Source: SVFI01 sp964519385 (lineage in GTDB: Bacteria > Bacillota > Clostridia > Lachnospirales > Lachnospiraceae). From it: 64,000 nucleotides of DNA. Position numbers and translations under genes: made by a program. The notes under the pieces were generated by a model that did not search any database, was not told the origin of the DNA, and saw nothing but the letters and a program-made list of their open reading frames with translations. Shown here in pieces: positions 17,031-25,472 of the stretch. Every line of letters starts with the position of its first letter. The first letter of the stretch is position 1. The stretch spans positions 39,052 through 103,051 of the forward strand of contig CAZFLR010000006.1 in NCBI GenBank assembly GCA_964519385.1, read 5' to 3'.

Positions 17031-18452
17031 ATGAGTCGAACGAATCCATTTGAAGAAAGACCGGTAACGATGAACCCAAACAAAAATCTTTTAGAAATAG
17101 AAGAGCATATGTATATTCTTGATGATGTCGAGAAGCCGAATGTGTTCCGAAATATGTTTCCTTATTCCGAAGTACCGAAAATTCCGTTTAATGACAGAAC
17201 GGTTCCGCATGACATGCCGAAAGATATATGGATTACAGACACGACATTCCGCGACGGTCAGCAGTCACGGGCTCCGTATTCCACAGAGCAGATTGTGACG
17301 ATTTATGATTATCTGCACAAGCTTGGCGGACCGAACGGAATGATTCGTGCGAGTGAATTTTTCTTATACAGTAAAAAGGACCGCGATGCTGTATATAAAT
17401 GTATGGAGAGAGGCTATCAGTTTCCGGAGGTGACGAGCTGGATTCGCGCAAGCAAGGAAGATTTTAAGCTGGTAAAAGAAATCGGTATGAAGGAAACCGG
17501 TATTTTGGTAAGCTGTTCCGATTATCATATATTCATGAAACTGAAAATGACGAGAAAGCAGGCAATGGAACATTATCTCAGTGTAGTACGTGACTGTCTG
17601 GAGGAAGGAATCAGTGTAAGATGCCATCTGGAGGATATTACAAGAGCAGATATTTACGGATATGTTGTTCCGTTCTGTCTGGAGCTTATGAAGCTGATGG
17701 AAGAATATAAGATTCCGATTAAGGTGCGTGCCTGTGATACCATGGGCTATGGTGTCAACTATCCGGGAGCCGTAATTCCGCGAAGCGTGCAGGGAATCAT
17801 CTATGCAATTCATACGCATGCAGGAGTTCCGCATTCATTGATTGAATGGCATGGACATAACGATTTTTATAAAGCGGTAGTGAATTCGACCACAGCATGG
17901 CTTTATGGCTGTTCCGGAGTGAATACGTCTCTGTTCGGAATAGGTGAGAGAACCGGAAACACACCTCTTGAGGCGATGGTTTTTGAATATGCGCAGTTAA
18001 AAGGCAACTTAAACGGAATGGACACAACGGTCATTACTGAGCTGGCAGAGTATTTTGAAAAAGAAATCGGCTATAAGATTCCGCCGCGTACCCCGTTTGT
18101 CGGAAAGAATTTTAATGTGACAAGAGCCGGAATTCATGCAGATGGCTTATTGAAAAATGAAGAGATATATAATATATTTGATACAGAGAAGTTTTTAAAT
18201 CGTCCTGTACTTTGCGCAGTTTCCAACACATCAGGACTTGCCGGCATTGCACACTGGCTCAATACCTTCTTTAAGCTTCCGCCGGAAAAGCAGTTTAAGA
18301 AGAGCGATTCCGTGATAGCAGAGCTTAAGAAATGGGTGGATGCAGAATATGAGAGCGGACGTGTGACGGTACTGACCGAGGAGGAGCTCGTAACAGAATT
18401 TAAAAATGCATGTGTACGTGCAGGTCTTTGTTATGAGGACCTGATACAGTAA
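17031..18452 (+). CDS. Re-type citrate synthase (isopropylmalate/homocitrate synthase family)
   Basis: A 473-residue DRE-TIM enzyme. The signature DTTFRDGQQSRAPY near residues 70-83, SWIRASKEDF, HLEDITRADIYG and the metal-binding EWHGHNDF are all present. The protein lacks the C-terminal leucine regulatory domain of LeuA and is shorter than most isopropylmalate synthases. To my knowledge this form matches the Clostridium kluyveri Re-citrate synthase, which condenses acetyl-CoA with oxaloacetate. The downstream isocitrate dehydrogenase supports citrate rather than leucine synthesis, as a route to 2-oxoglutarate and glutamate. The start at 17031 follows GAGGAGG and leaves a leader of about 30 bases. 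Homocitrate synthase remains an alternative. Confidence 0.78.
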   Translation: MSRTNPFEERPVTMNPNKNLLEIEEHMYILDDVEKPNVFRNMFPYSEVPKIPFNDRTVPHDMPKDIWITDTTFRDGQQSRAPYSTEQIVTIYDYLHKLGGPNGMIRASEFFLYSKKDRDAVYKCMERGYQFPEVTSWIRASKEDFKLVKEIGMKETGILVSCSDYHIFMKLKMTRKQAMEHYLSVVRDCLEEGISVRCHLEDITRADIYGYVVPFCLELMKLMEEYKIPIKVRACDTMGYGVNYPGAVIPRSVQGIIYAIHTHAGVPHSLIEWHGHNDFYKAVVNSTTAWLYGCSGVNTSLFGIGERTGNTPLEAMVFEYAQLKGNLNGMDTTVITELAEYFEKEIGYKIPPRTPFVGKNFNVTRAGIHADGLLKNEEIYNIFDTEKFLNRPVLCAVSNTSGLAGIAHWLNTFFKLPPEKQFKKSDSVIAELKKWVDAEYESGRVTVLTEEELVTEFKNACVRAGLCYEDLIQ

Positions 18453-18466
18453 GGAGGCTTCCTGCT

Positions 18467-19162
18467 ATGGCAGATTGTAATCTGAAGGATGAAGTGTCAG
18501 ACAAGTATTCTCTTCGTGGACGTGTGTTTCACAAAATCAGGGATGATATTTTAAACGGAAAATACAAACAGGGGGAAGAACTCAGGGAGGCTACCATCGG
18601 AGAGGAACTCGGTGTTTCGAGAACTCCGGTGCGCGAGGCATTCCGTCAGCTTGAGCTTGAAGGTCTGCTTAAAATGATTCCGAACAAAGGAACCTATGTG
18701 ACCGGAATCACACAGAAGGATGTCAGGGATATTTATATGATCCGTTCGCTTCTGGAGGGGCTGTGCGCAAGATGGGCGACTGAAAATATTACGCCCGGGC
18801 AGATGCGTGAGTTGGAAGAAAATGTAGACCTTTCCGAATTTCATGAATATAAAGGCAGATACGACCAGATGGCGCAGCTTGACAATCGTTTTCATGAAAT
18901 TCTGTATGAATCTTGTGACAGCAAAATGCTCGAACACCTTCTGAGAGATTTTCATCAGTATGTATACAGAATCCGCAAACTGACTCTTTCCAGTGAAAAG
19001 CGCGGAAAAGCTTCCAATCATGAGCATCGTGATATTATGGAGGCAATCAGGGCAGGAGATGGCGATGAGGCAGAAAAGCTGGCGCATCTTCATATCATCA
19101 ATGCCTACGACAACATGCTGAAAAACGGTCTGATTGAGATGTTTGACGCGGAAGAAAAGTAA
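18467..19162 (+). CDS. GntR-family regulator, FCD (FadR-like) subgroup
   Basis: A 231-residue transcription factor. Residues about 20-85 form a winged helix with the GntR signature EELGVSRTPVREAFRQLELEGLL. Residues about 90-220 are an all-helical FCD ligand domain with metal-site-like residues in DNRFHEILYE and NHEHRDIMEAI. It lies between the citrate synthase-like and isocitrate dehydrogenase genes, 14 bases after the first, and its end is 19 bases before the second. It probably senses a carboxylic acid of this pathway and regulates the operon, but the effector and operator are not identified. Confidence 0.92.
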   Translation: MADCNLKDEVSDKYSLRGRVFHKIRDDILNGKYKQGEELREATIGEELGVSRTPVREAFRQLELEGLLKMIPNKGTYVTGITQKDVRDIYMIRSLLEGLCARWATENITPGQMRELEENVDLSEFHEYKGRYDQMAQLDNRFHEILYESCDSKMLEHLLRDFHQYVYRIRKLTLSSEKRGKASNHEHRDIMEAIRAGDGDEAEKLAHLHIINAYDNMLKNGLIEMFDAEEK

Positions 19163-19181
19163 TAAAAAAGGAGATACCGAT

Positions 19182-20387
19182 ATGGGAAAAATTCAGATGA
19201 CAACTCCGCTTGTTGAAATGGACGGAGACGAAATGACCAGAATTCTCTGGAAAATGATTAAGGATGAATTGATTTGTCCGTATGTTGACTTAAAGACAGA
19301 GTATTATGACCTCGGACTTGAGCACCGAAATGAAACAGACGACCAGGTGACGAAGGATTCGGCACTTGCGACACAGAAATACGGTGTTGCCGTTAAATGT
19401 GCGACCATCACACCGAATGCTGCGCGTATGACAGAGTATAATTTAAAGGAAATGTGGAAGAGTCCGAACGGAACCATCCGCGCAACTCTGGACGGAACTG
19501 TATTCCGTGCGCCGATTATCGTAAAGGGCATTGAGCCATGTGTGCGCAATTGGGAAAAGCCGATTACACTGGCAAGACACGCATACGGAGATGTGTACAA
19601 GAACACAGAAATTAAGGTGCCGGGCGCAGGCAGGGCAGAGCTTGTGTTTACGGCAGAGGACGGTACGCAGACCCGTGAATTGATTCATGAGTTTAAGGGA
19701 AGCGGTATTCTGCAGGGAATCCACAACACGGACGCATCCATCAGCAGCTTCGCAAGAGCCTGCTTTAATTATGCACTGGATACCAAGCAGGATCTCTGGT
19801 TTGCAACCAAGGATACGATTTCAAAGAAATATGATCACAATTTCAAGGATATTTTCCAGGAAATTTATGATGCTGAATACAAGGATAAATTTGAAGAGCT
19901 TGGTATTACATATTTTTACACACTGATTGATGATGCAGTTGCCCGTGTTATGAAGGCAAAAGGCGGATTTATTTGGGCTTGTAAAAATTATGACGGTGAT
20001 GTAATGTCTGACATGGTTTCAAGTGCCTTCGGTTCACTTGCCATGATGACATCCGTGCTTGTTTCGCCTTCGGGAGTCTATGAATACGAGGCGGCGCACG
20101 GTACTGTGCAGAGACATTATTATAAGCATCTTGCAGGGGAAGAAACTTCTACCAACTCCGTGGCTACGATTTTTGCGTGGACAGGTGCTCTCCGCAAGCG
20201 TGGTGAACTTGACGGAAACAGGGAACTTATGGAGTTTGCGGATAAACTGGAAAAAGCAACACTTCAGACAATTGAGAGCGGAAGAATGACAAAAGACCTT
20301 GCATTGATTACTTCGTTAAAAGATGTTATAGTATGTAATAGTCAGGATTTCATCAAAGAAATCCGTAAGACATACGAAACATTATAA
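19182..20387 (+). CDS. icd: NADP-dependent isocitrate dehydrogenase
   Basis: Converts isocitrate to 2-oxoglutarate, giving NADPH and CO2. The 401-residue protein is of the homodimeric, eukaryote-like type (MTTPLVEMDGDEMTRILW at the start, then PNGTIRATLDGTVFRAPI, GDVYKNTEI, DAVARVMK and YEAAHGTVQRHYYKH). The start at 19182 follows AAAAAGGAG; an upstream ATG at 19134 lies inside the regulator gene and is rejected. Together with the citrate synthase-like gene it gives two of three steps from oxaloacetate to 2-oxoglutarate; aconitase is not in this window. The MBOAT gene begins 15 bases after it. Confidence 0.95.
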   Translation: MGKIQMTTPLVEMDGDEMTRILWKMIKDELICPYVDLKTEYYDLGLEHRNETDDQVTKDSALATQKYGVAVKCATITPNAARMTEYNLKEMWKSPNGTIRATLDGTVFRAPIIVKGIEPCVRNWEKPITLARHAYGDVYKNTEIKVPGAGRAELVFTAEDGTQTRELIHEFKGSGILQGIHNTDASISSFARACFNYALDTKQDLWFATKDTISKKYDHNFKDIFQEIYDAEYKDKFEELGITYFYTLIDDAVARVMKAKGGFIWACKNYDGDVMSDMVSSAFGSLAMMTSVLVSPSGVYEYEAAHGTVQRHYYKHLAGEETSTNSVATIFAWTGALRKRGELDGNRELMEFADKLEKATLQTIESGRMTKDLALITSLKDVIVCNSQDFIKEIRKTYETL

Positions 20388-20402
20388 GGCAAGGTTTGAT
20401 TC

Positions 20403-21830
20403 ATGGATTTTATTTCGGGTAGTTTTTTACTCTTTTTATTGATAACATTGATTGTGTATTATTGCATACCGGGTAAGGGGCAGTGGATATGGCTGCTCCT
20501 TTCGGGTATGTTTTTTTATTGCTTCGGCTCCCCGAAGCTTGTTGTGTTTGTGCTGGTAAGCGCACTGACTTCCTATTTGTGGGCAGTCCGTTTTTCTACA
20601 TCGAGATGTATGTATCTGGCGGTTCTCATATTGAATGCGGCTCTGCTGCTGGGATTAAAGCTTGCAGCAAGCACAACACCGATATCTGTCAGGCTCGGTC
20701 TTAGCCGTTTTGCATGGCTTCTTCCGGTTGGTATTTCCTTTTACACCTTACAGATTATCGCCTATATGACCGATGTCCGCAGAGGAAAATGCGAGGCGGA
20801 GAAAAACTTTTTCCGCTATCTTTTGTTCGTGACATATTTCCCGCAGATTATTCAGGGACCGATTTCCCGCTTTAACCGGCTCGGAAAGGAGTTATACCGT
20901 CCGCATAAATTTGATTATGCCATGTTTGTCGGCGGCTTTGAGCTTATGCTGTGGGGATATTTCCAAAAGCTTGTCGTGGCAGACCGCGCCAATATCATGG
21001 TAAACCGACTCTTCGGAGAATATTCAGACTATCCGGGAATGTATGTCGTTGTGGCAGTTGTGCTTTACAGTCTGCAGCTTTATGCTGACTTTAACGGCTG
21101 TGTCTGTATCGTCAGGGGCGCATCTGAAATGTTTGGTATCCGGCTGGCAGATAACTTTGAAAGACCATATTTTTCCGGCTCTGTTCAGGAGTTCTGGCGA
21201 CGTTGGCATATGACACTCGGAGGATGGCTACGCGACTATATCTATATTCCGCTTGGCGGAAACAGAAAGGGAAGAGTCCGTAAATATTTCAATATTTTCA
21301 TGGTGTTTTTTGTGAGCGGAATCTGGCATGGCATCGGCGGTACTTTTTTCTGCTGGGGGCTGTTACAGGCGTTATATCAGATTGCCGGTAATCTTTTCAT
21401 GCCGGTGAGGGATTTTATTGTGAAGCATCTGCATATAGACAGAGAGGCATTTTCGCATAAATTATTTAAGATGCTGTGTACATTTTGGATGATTGCATTT
21501 TCGTGGCTGTTTTTCAGGGCTTCCAATCTGACACAGTCCTTTGCCATGATAAAAAACATGTTTACGACCTTTAACCCATGGATTTTGTGGGATCAGTCGC
21601 TTTATCTGCTCGGACTGGATGCCAGGAATGTCTGGATGCTTATATTTGGAGCAGTTACCATGCTTGTGGTTGAAATTCTGCAGTCAAAAATATCTCTGCG
21701 CGTTCAGTTTGCAAAGCAGGGAATTATGTTCCGTTACGGAGTGCTGTATATTGCGATTTTTGTGATACTTATCTTCGGTATTTACGGGCCGGGATATGAC
21801 GCTGCACAGTTTATTTACGGTGGATTTTAG
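20403..21830 (+). CDS. MBOAT-family membrane O-acyltransferase
   Basis: A 475-residue polytopic membrane protein of the DltB/AlgI type. These move acyl groups across the membrane for O-acylation of wall or exopolysaccharide. The family segments are visible: WLLPVGISFYTLQIIAYMTDV, FFRYLLFVTYFPQIIQGPISRF, FWRRWHMTLGGWLRDYIYIPLGG, and the catalytic His 309 in GIWHG. It is followed after 11 bases by an SGNH-like membrane-anchored protein, a common pair for acetyl transfer. It is only 15 bases downstream of icd and may be co-transcribed with it. The acceptor polymer is unknown. Confidence 0.92.
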   Translation: MDFISGSFLLFLLITLIVYYCIPGKGQWIWLLLSGMFFYCFGSPKLVVFVLVSALTSYLWAVRFSTSRCMYLAVLILNAALLLGLKLAASTTPISVRLGLSRFAWLLPVGISFYTLQIIAYMTDVRRGKCEAEKNFFRYLLFVTYFPQIIQGPISRFNRLGKELYRPHKFDYAMFVGGFELMLWGYFQKLVVADRANIMVNRLFGEYSDYPGMYVVVAVVLYSLQLYADFNGCVCIVRGASEMFGIRLADNFERPYFSGSVQEFWRRWHMTLGGWLRDYIYIPLGGNRKGRVRKYFNIFMVFFVSGIWHGIGGTFFCWGLLQALYQIAGNLFMPVRDFIVKHLHIDREAFSHKLFKMLCTFWMIAFSWLFFRASNLTQSFAMIKNMFTTFNPWILWDQSLYLLGLDARNVWMLIFGAVTMLVVEILQSKISLRVQFAKQGIMFRYGVLYIAIFVILIFGIYGPGYDAAQFIYGGF

Positions 21831-21841
21831 GAGGAGAGAAG

Positions 21842-23284
21842 ATGAAGAAAAGAACGGTTTTTGTGCGTTTTACAAGCTTTCTTCTGATCTTTGCCCTGCT
21901 GTTTGCTGTGGTGACAGAAGTTTTGAAGGATAAGCGTGTAGAACTGGAATATGATGTGACGGCAAAGGTGAAAGGCTTTTATCAGGAGCCTGAAAACAGT
22001 CTTGATTTCGTTTTTGTCGGTTCAAGTCAGCTGTACGCGGCGATTGCGCCGAATGTTTTGTTTGAGGAATTCGGAATCACTTCTTATGATTTCGCGGCCA
22101 ATGAGCAGCCGATGTGGATTTCCTATTATTATATCAAAGAGGCATTAAAGCATCAGAATCCGAAAGCGATTGTCCTTGATGTTTTTACGATGTACGGAGA
22201 GGAATACGAAAAGGAAGGGGCAACTCATATTAATCTGGATGATCTTCCGTGGAATCTGAACAAGCTTTCTGCAATTCGCGCTTCTGTGCCGAAGGAAGAG
22301 CGGGGAGCATTTTATTTTGAACTTATCAAGTACCATGACACATGGAATACGCTTGACAGACATAAAATTATGAGCTCCTTCTGGAGCCGGCGTAATGTCT
22401 ACCGTGGCTATTCGCCGTTTGTTGTTCCGCATGAATACGGGGAAACAGCACCAAAGGAGGTAATTACCCAGACGGAGAGGGCTCCGATGGGGAATATGGC
22501 CAAGGAGTGGCTTGATAAAATTATCGCGCTGACAAGGGATGAGGGAGTTGACTTAATTCTTATAAAAACCCCGAACGGTCATGCGGAACGTCAGAAGCTT
22601 TATCTTTCCGTGGAGGACTATGCGAAGGAACAGGAGATTCCTTTTTTAAATATGAATACAGTCTTTGACGGCGAGGCGCACATCAATATTCTTCAGGCGG
22701 AAAAAGTTACCCGGTATGTGGGTGAATATCTTTGTGACCGTTATGAGATTGCGGATAAGCGCGCGGATGAAGCTTATGCACAGTGGCATGAAGACGGGAA
22801 GTATTTTTATCACAAAAAAGATAAGTGCCAGCAGCTTACACTGACGGAAATGGCTTCTTATTTTGAAACACTTTGCGGAAAAGAATGGGTAACCATGTTT
22901 GCCCTGAAAAAATCGGAGACCGTAACCTTAAATGACAGGGAGAAAAAAGCACTTGCACAGCTTGGCATAGAACCCGACTATGATGCGGAGGGCGATTGGT
23001 GCTATCTGGTGCTGTTAAAAGACGGAAAGCCTGTAACGGACGGGGTACAGGTGTCGGATATTTATGCAAAAGACATAGATATCGGAGACGGACATGCATA
23101 CAGGCTCGCATACGAGGTGAATGAAGAGGGGGAAATACTTCCGGCGTTGTATATGGACGGCGATAATTATTCCATGGAACATGATGGGATAAATGTGTTT
23201 ATTTATGATACTCTTCTTGAGGAAATTGTAGAGTTTGCTGCATTTGATACCAGTGCAGGGACACAGGCTCTGCGCGTGGAATAA
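21842..23284 (+). CDS. Membrane-anchored SGNH-like partner of the MBOAT acyltransferase
   Basis: A 480-residue protein with an N-terminal membrane anchor (FVRFTSFLLIFALLFAVVTEV) and a large extracellular domain. It has the block I-like VFVGSSQLYAAI near residue 57 and a late block GEAHINILQAEKV near 275-290, where D-x-H is usual and Glu replaces Asp. Such DHHW/AlgX/AlgJ-like proteins receive acyl groups from an MBOAT protein and pass them to a sugar. The following C-terminal region (about 310-480) has no domain I recognise. It follows the MBOAT gene after 11 bases. The catalytic chemistry is inferred from context. Confidence 0.72.
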   Translation: MKKRTVFVRFTSFLLIFALLFAVVTEVLKDKRVELEYDVTAKVKGFYQEPENSLDFVFVGSSQLYAAIAPNVLFEEFGITSYDFAANEQPMWISYYYIKEALKHQNPKAIVLDVFTMYGEEYEKEGATHINLDDLPWNLNKLSAIRASVPKEERGAFYFELIKYHDTWNTLDRHKIMSSFWSRRNVYRGYSPFVVPHEYGETAPKEVITQTERAPMGNMAKEWLDKIIALTRDEGVDLILIKTPNGHAERQKLYLSVEDYAKEQEIPFLNMNTVFDGEAHINILQAEKVTRYVGEYLCDRYEIADKRADEAYAQWHEDGKYFYHKKDKCQQLTLTEMASYFETLCGKEWVTMFALKKSETVTLNDREKKALAQLGIEPDYDAEGDWCYLVLLKDGKPVTDGVQVSDIYAKDIDIGDGHAYRLAYEVNEEGEILPALYMDGDNYSMEHDGINVFIYDTLLEEIVEFAAFDTSAGTQALRVE

Positions 23285-23292
23285 GAAATAAA

Positions 23293-23327
23293 ATGGCGAT
23301 ACCGGACACAGGAGACGGTATCGCCAT
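23293..23327. terminator. Bidirectional terminator between the SGNH-like gene and aroC
   Basis: Perfect 12-base arms, 23293-23304 and 23316-23327, with an 11-base loop. On the minus strand the stem runs into TTTATTTCTTA, so it works best for aroC. On the plus strand the downstream tract is weak. Confidence 0.75.
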
Positions 23328-23343
23328 AATCGTTTATCAGGGG

Positions 23344-24447
23344 TTATCTGATGTTATAGATTTTCTTTAAGTTTTCAAGCCTTGCGGTCGTATTTTCCAT
23401 CATTAGATCAAGAATTGTAAGAGCTGTCATGGCTTCGACAACAACTACTGCACGCGGAACGATTACCGGGTCATGGCGACCTTTAATCTGTACTGAAATA
23501 TTTTCACCGCTTCTGTTGACGGTTTCCTGTTGCTTGAAGATGGATGGTGTAGGCTTGATATATGCGCGCAGAACAATGTCGCTTCCGTCGCTGATTCCGC
23601 CCAGAATACCTCCGCTGTGGTTGGTTGCCTTACTTACGCAGCCGTCCTTCATGACGAAGGAGTCGTTGTTTTCAGAACCCTTTACGGAGGAGACGGAAAT
23701 GCCGTCACCGACCTCAAAGGCTTTTACGCTGCCAATGGACAGGATTGCCTTTGCAAGATTCGCATCCAGTTTGTCAAATACCGGTTCGCCGATTCCTGCC
23801 GGAACACCCTTTGCCACACATTCAATAACGCCGCCGGCAGAGTCATGGTCTTCCATGCATTGCTCCAGATATTTTTCAGCTTCCGCGGAGGCTTTAGTGT
23901 CAGGCATGGCAGTCGGTGTCGTTAAAACAGAGCCGGCATCAAACCTGTTATAGTCAATAGAAACGGGACCGATGGATTTTGTGTAGGCACAGACTTCGAT
24001 TCCGAGCTCTTTTAAAAGTTTCAGCGCAATGGCTCCGGCCGCCACACGGCCGATGGTTTCGCGTCCCGAAGAACGTCCGCCGCCTCGATAGTCACGAAAA
24101 CCGTATTTTTCATCAAAAGTATAATCCGCATGTCCGGGTCTGTAATAGGATGCAATTTCCGAATAGTCACCGGAACGCTGTGATGTATTGCGGACGAGAA
24201 GTGCGATTGGTGTTCCGGTTGTTTTACCCTCGAAGACCCCGGATAAAATCTCAACCTCATCAGCCTCACTGCGAGGTGTTGCAAATTTCGTCTGTCCCGG
24301 CTTGCGGCGATTGAGATATTTCTGAATATCCGCCGCGTTCAGTGAAAGACCGGCCGGACAGCCGTCCACAACCACACCGATGCCTTCCCCGTGTGATTCG
24401 CCGAATGTCTGTATGGTGAAGTATTTTCCTAATGAGGAACCAGCCAT
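23344..24447 (-). CDS. aroC: Chorismate synthase
   Basis: Last common step of aromatic amino acid synthesis: 5-enolpyruvylshikimate-3-phosphate to chorismate, using reduced FMN. The 367-residue enzyme has the family signatures TFGESHGEGIGVVVDG near the N-terminus, RGGGRSSGRETIGRVAAGA, and GGILGGISDG and IKPTPSIFKQQ in the C-terminal half. The start at 24447 has AGGAGG upstream; an upstream ATG at 24495 would add 16 hydrophobic residues and lacks a site. It is a single gene, with its promoter sharing a -35 element with the divergent carboxypeptidase gene. Confidence 0.97.
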   Translation of the reverse strand: MAGSSLGKYFTIQTFGESHGEGIGVVVDGCPAGLSLNAADIQKYLNRRKPGQTKFATPRSEADEVEILSGVFEGKTTGTPIALLVRNTSQRSGDYSEIASYYRPGHADYTFDEKYGFRDYRGGGRSSGRETIGRVAAGAIALKLLKELGIEVCAYTKSIGPVSIDYNRFDAGSVLTTPTAMPDTKASAEAEKYLEQCMEDHDSAGGVIECVAKGVPAGIGEPVFDKLDANLAKAILSIGSVKAFEVGDGISVSSVKGSENNDSFVMKDGCVSKATNHSGGILGGISDGSDIVLRAYIKPTPSIFKQQETVNRSGENISVQIKGRHDPVIVPRAVVVVEAMTALTILDLMMENTTARLENLKKIYNIR

Positions 24448-24499
24448 AATATACCTCCTGATTATGTAAAAAATTTTATTTTTGAAAATAAACATTTTT

Positions 24500-24528
24500 A
24501 TTATACGTCAAGCGGGTTATGTTTGCAA
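24500..24528 (-). promoter_or_regulatory. Promoter for aroC, sharing its -35 with the divergent gene
   Basis: On the minus strand TTGCAA (24523-24528) is followed by a 17-base spacer and TATAAT (24505-24500). TTGCAA is its own reverse complement and also serves the plus-strand promoter. Confidence 0.75.
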
Positions 24529-24551
24529 AGCGTATTTTCTTATGATATGAT
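24523..24551 (+). promoter_or_regulatory. Promoter for the VanY-like carboxypeptidase gene
   Basis: TTGCAA at 24523-24528, a 17-base spacer and TATGAT at 24546-24551. The -35 hexamer is the same six bases as that of the aroC promoter, so the two polymerases would compete. Confidence 0.75.
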
Positions 24552-24592
24552 TTATATGTATTTTTGCTTGCGACAGACGGGATGGACGAAGG

Positions 24593-25447
24593 ATGAAAAA
24601 ACGATTTAAGATACGCAAAATACTTTGCATGCTGTTTGTGTGTCTGGTATTTATGATAAGTAACAGTTTTATATATGAGAAGCTGTCCGCCATGGCAGAT
24701 ACGGAAGAAGATGTTTTTTCAGAAGCAAATGCGCAGGATGAGGAGCTTCTTGAACATGCAGACATGCAGAACGAAGAAATGTACACACTTGAGGATGTCA
24801 TGGAATATGATTCCTCAAATATCAACGACAATGAGCAGATGAGCAGGGAAAAGGCTCCCGATATTACAGCGTTCGATAAAGAAGACTGGAAAATTATACT
24901 GATTAACAAGCAGCATCCGATTCCGGAGGACTATGAGTTTACCCTTGCGACAATCAAGGGGAGCATGAAGTGCGATGAACGCATTATTCCGGAGCTTCAG
25001 CAGATGATGAAGGATGCTCAGGCAGATGGGATAGCCCTTGTGATACGTTCGCCATACAGAGACTATGAAAGACAGATTTATTTGTTCAACCGGAAGGTAA
25101 AGGCTTATATGAAACAAAAAATGTCCTATCTGGAGGCTTATCGGACGACGGCGCAGGCAGTCACGATTCCGGGGGCTTCCGAACATCAGGTGGGACTGGC
25201 ACTGGATATCACGTCAAACACCTATTCCACACTGACAGAGGGGTTCGCGGATACGGAGGCCGGAAGGTGGCTTGCGTCCCACAGCCATGAGTATGGATTT
25301 ATCCTGAGATATCCGAAGGGAAAGGAAGATGTGACGGGTATTACGTTTGAACCGTGGCATTTCCGCTATGTCGGAAAAACAGCGGCAAAATATATCTATG
25401 ATAATGACCTGACACTGGAAGAGTTTACGGCGCAGGTAAATGAATAA
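24593..25447 (+). CDS. VanY-like D-alanyl-D-alanine carboxypeptidase (peptidase M15B)
   Basis: A 284-residue zinc peptidase that trims the terminal D-Ala from peptidoglycan stem peptides outside the cell. An N-terminal signal anchor (ILCMLFVCLVFMISNSF) is followed by an acidic linker (about residues 30-95) and the M15 domain. The zinc and catalytic residues are in SEHQVGLALD (H198, D205) and EPWHFRYV (E-x-x-H, H256), with YRDYERQIYLF upstream. The ribosome site GAAGG is close to the start, so translation may be modest. It is divergent from aroC and followed after 25 bases by tgt. Confidence 0.92.
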   Translation: MKKRFKIRKILCMLFVCLVFMISNSFIYEKLSAMADTEEDVFSEANAQDEELLEHADMQNEEMYTLEDVMEYDSSNINDNEQMSREKAPDITAFDKEDWKIILINKQHPIPEDYEFTLATIKGSMKCDERIIPELQQMMKDAQADGIALVIRSPYRDYERQIYLFNRKVKAYMKQKMSYLEAYRTTAQAVTIPGASEHQVGLALDITSNTYSTLTEGFADTEAGRWLASHSHEYGFILRYPKGKEDVTGITFEPWHFRYVGKTAAKYIYDNDLTLEEFTAQVNE

Positions 25448-25472
25448 TAACAGAATGAAATGAGGATAACAT

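Noticed and set aside
19134..19181. Earlier ATG for the isocitrate dehydrogenase gene
   Set aside because: It lies inside the regulator gene; AAAAAGGAG supports 19182.
23530..24314. Plus-strand open frames inside aroC
   Set aside because: They are antisense shadows of a well-supported chorismate synthase gene and lack ribosome sites.
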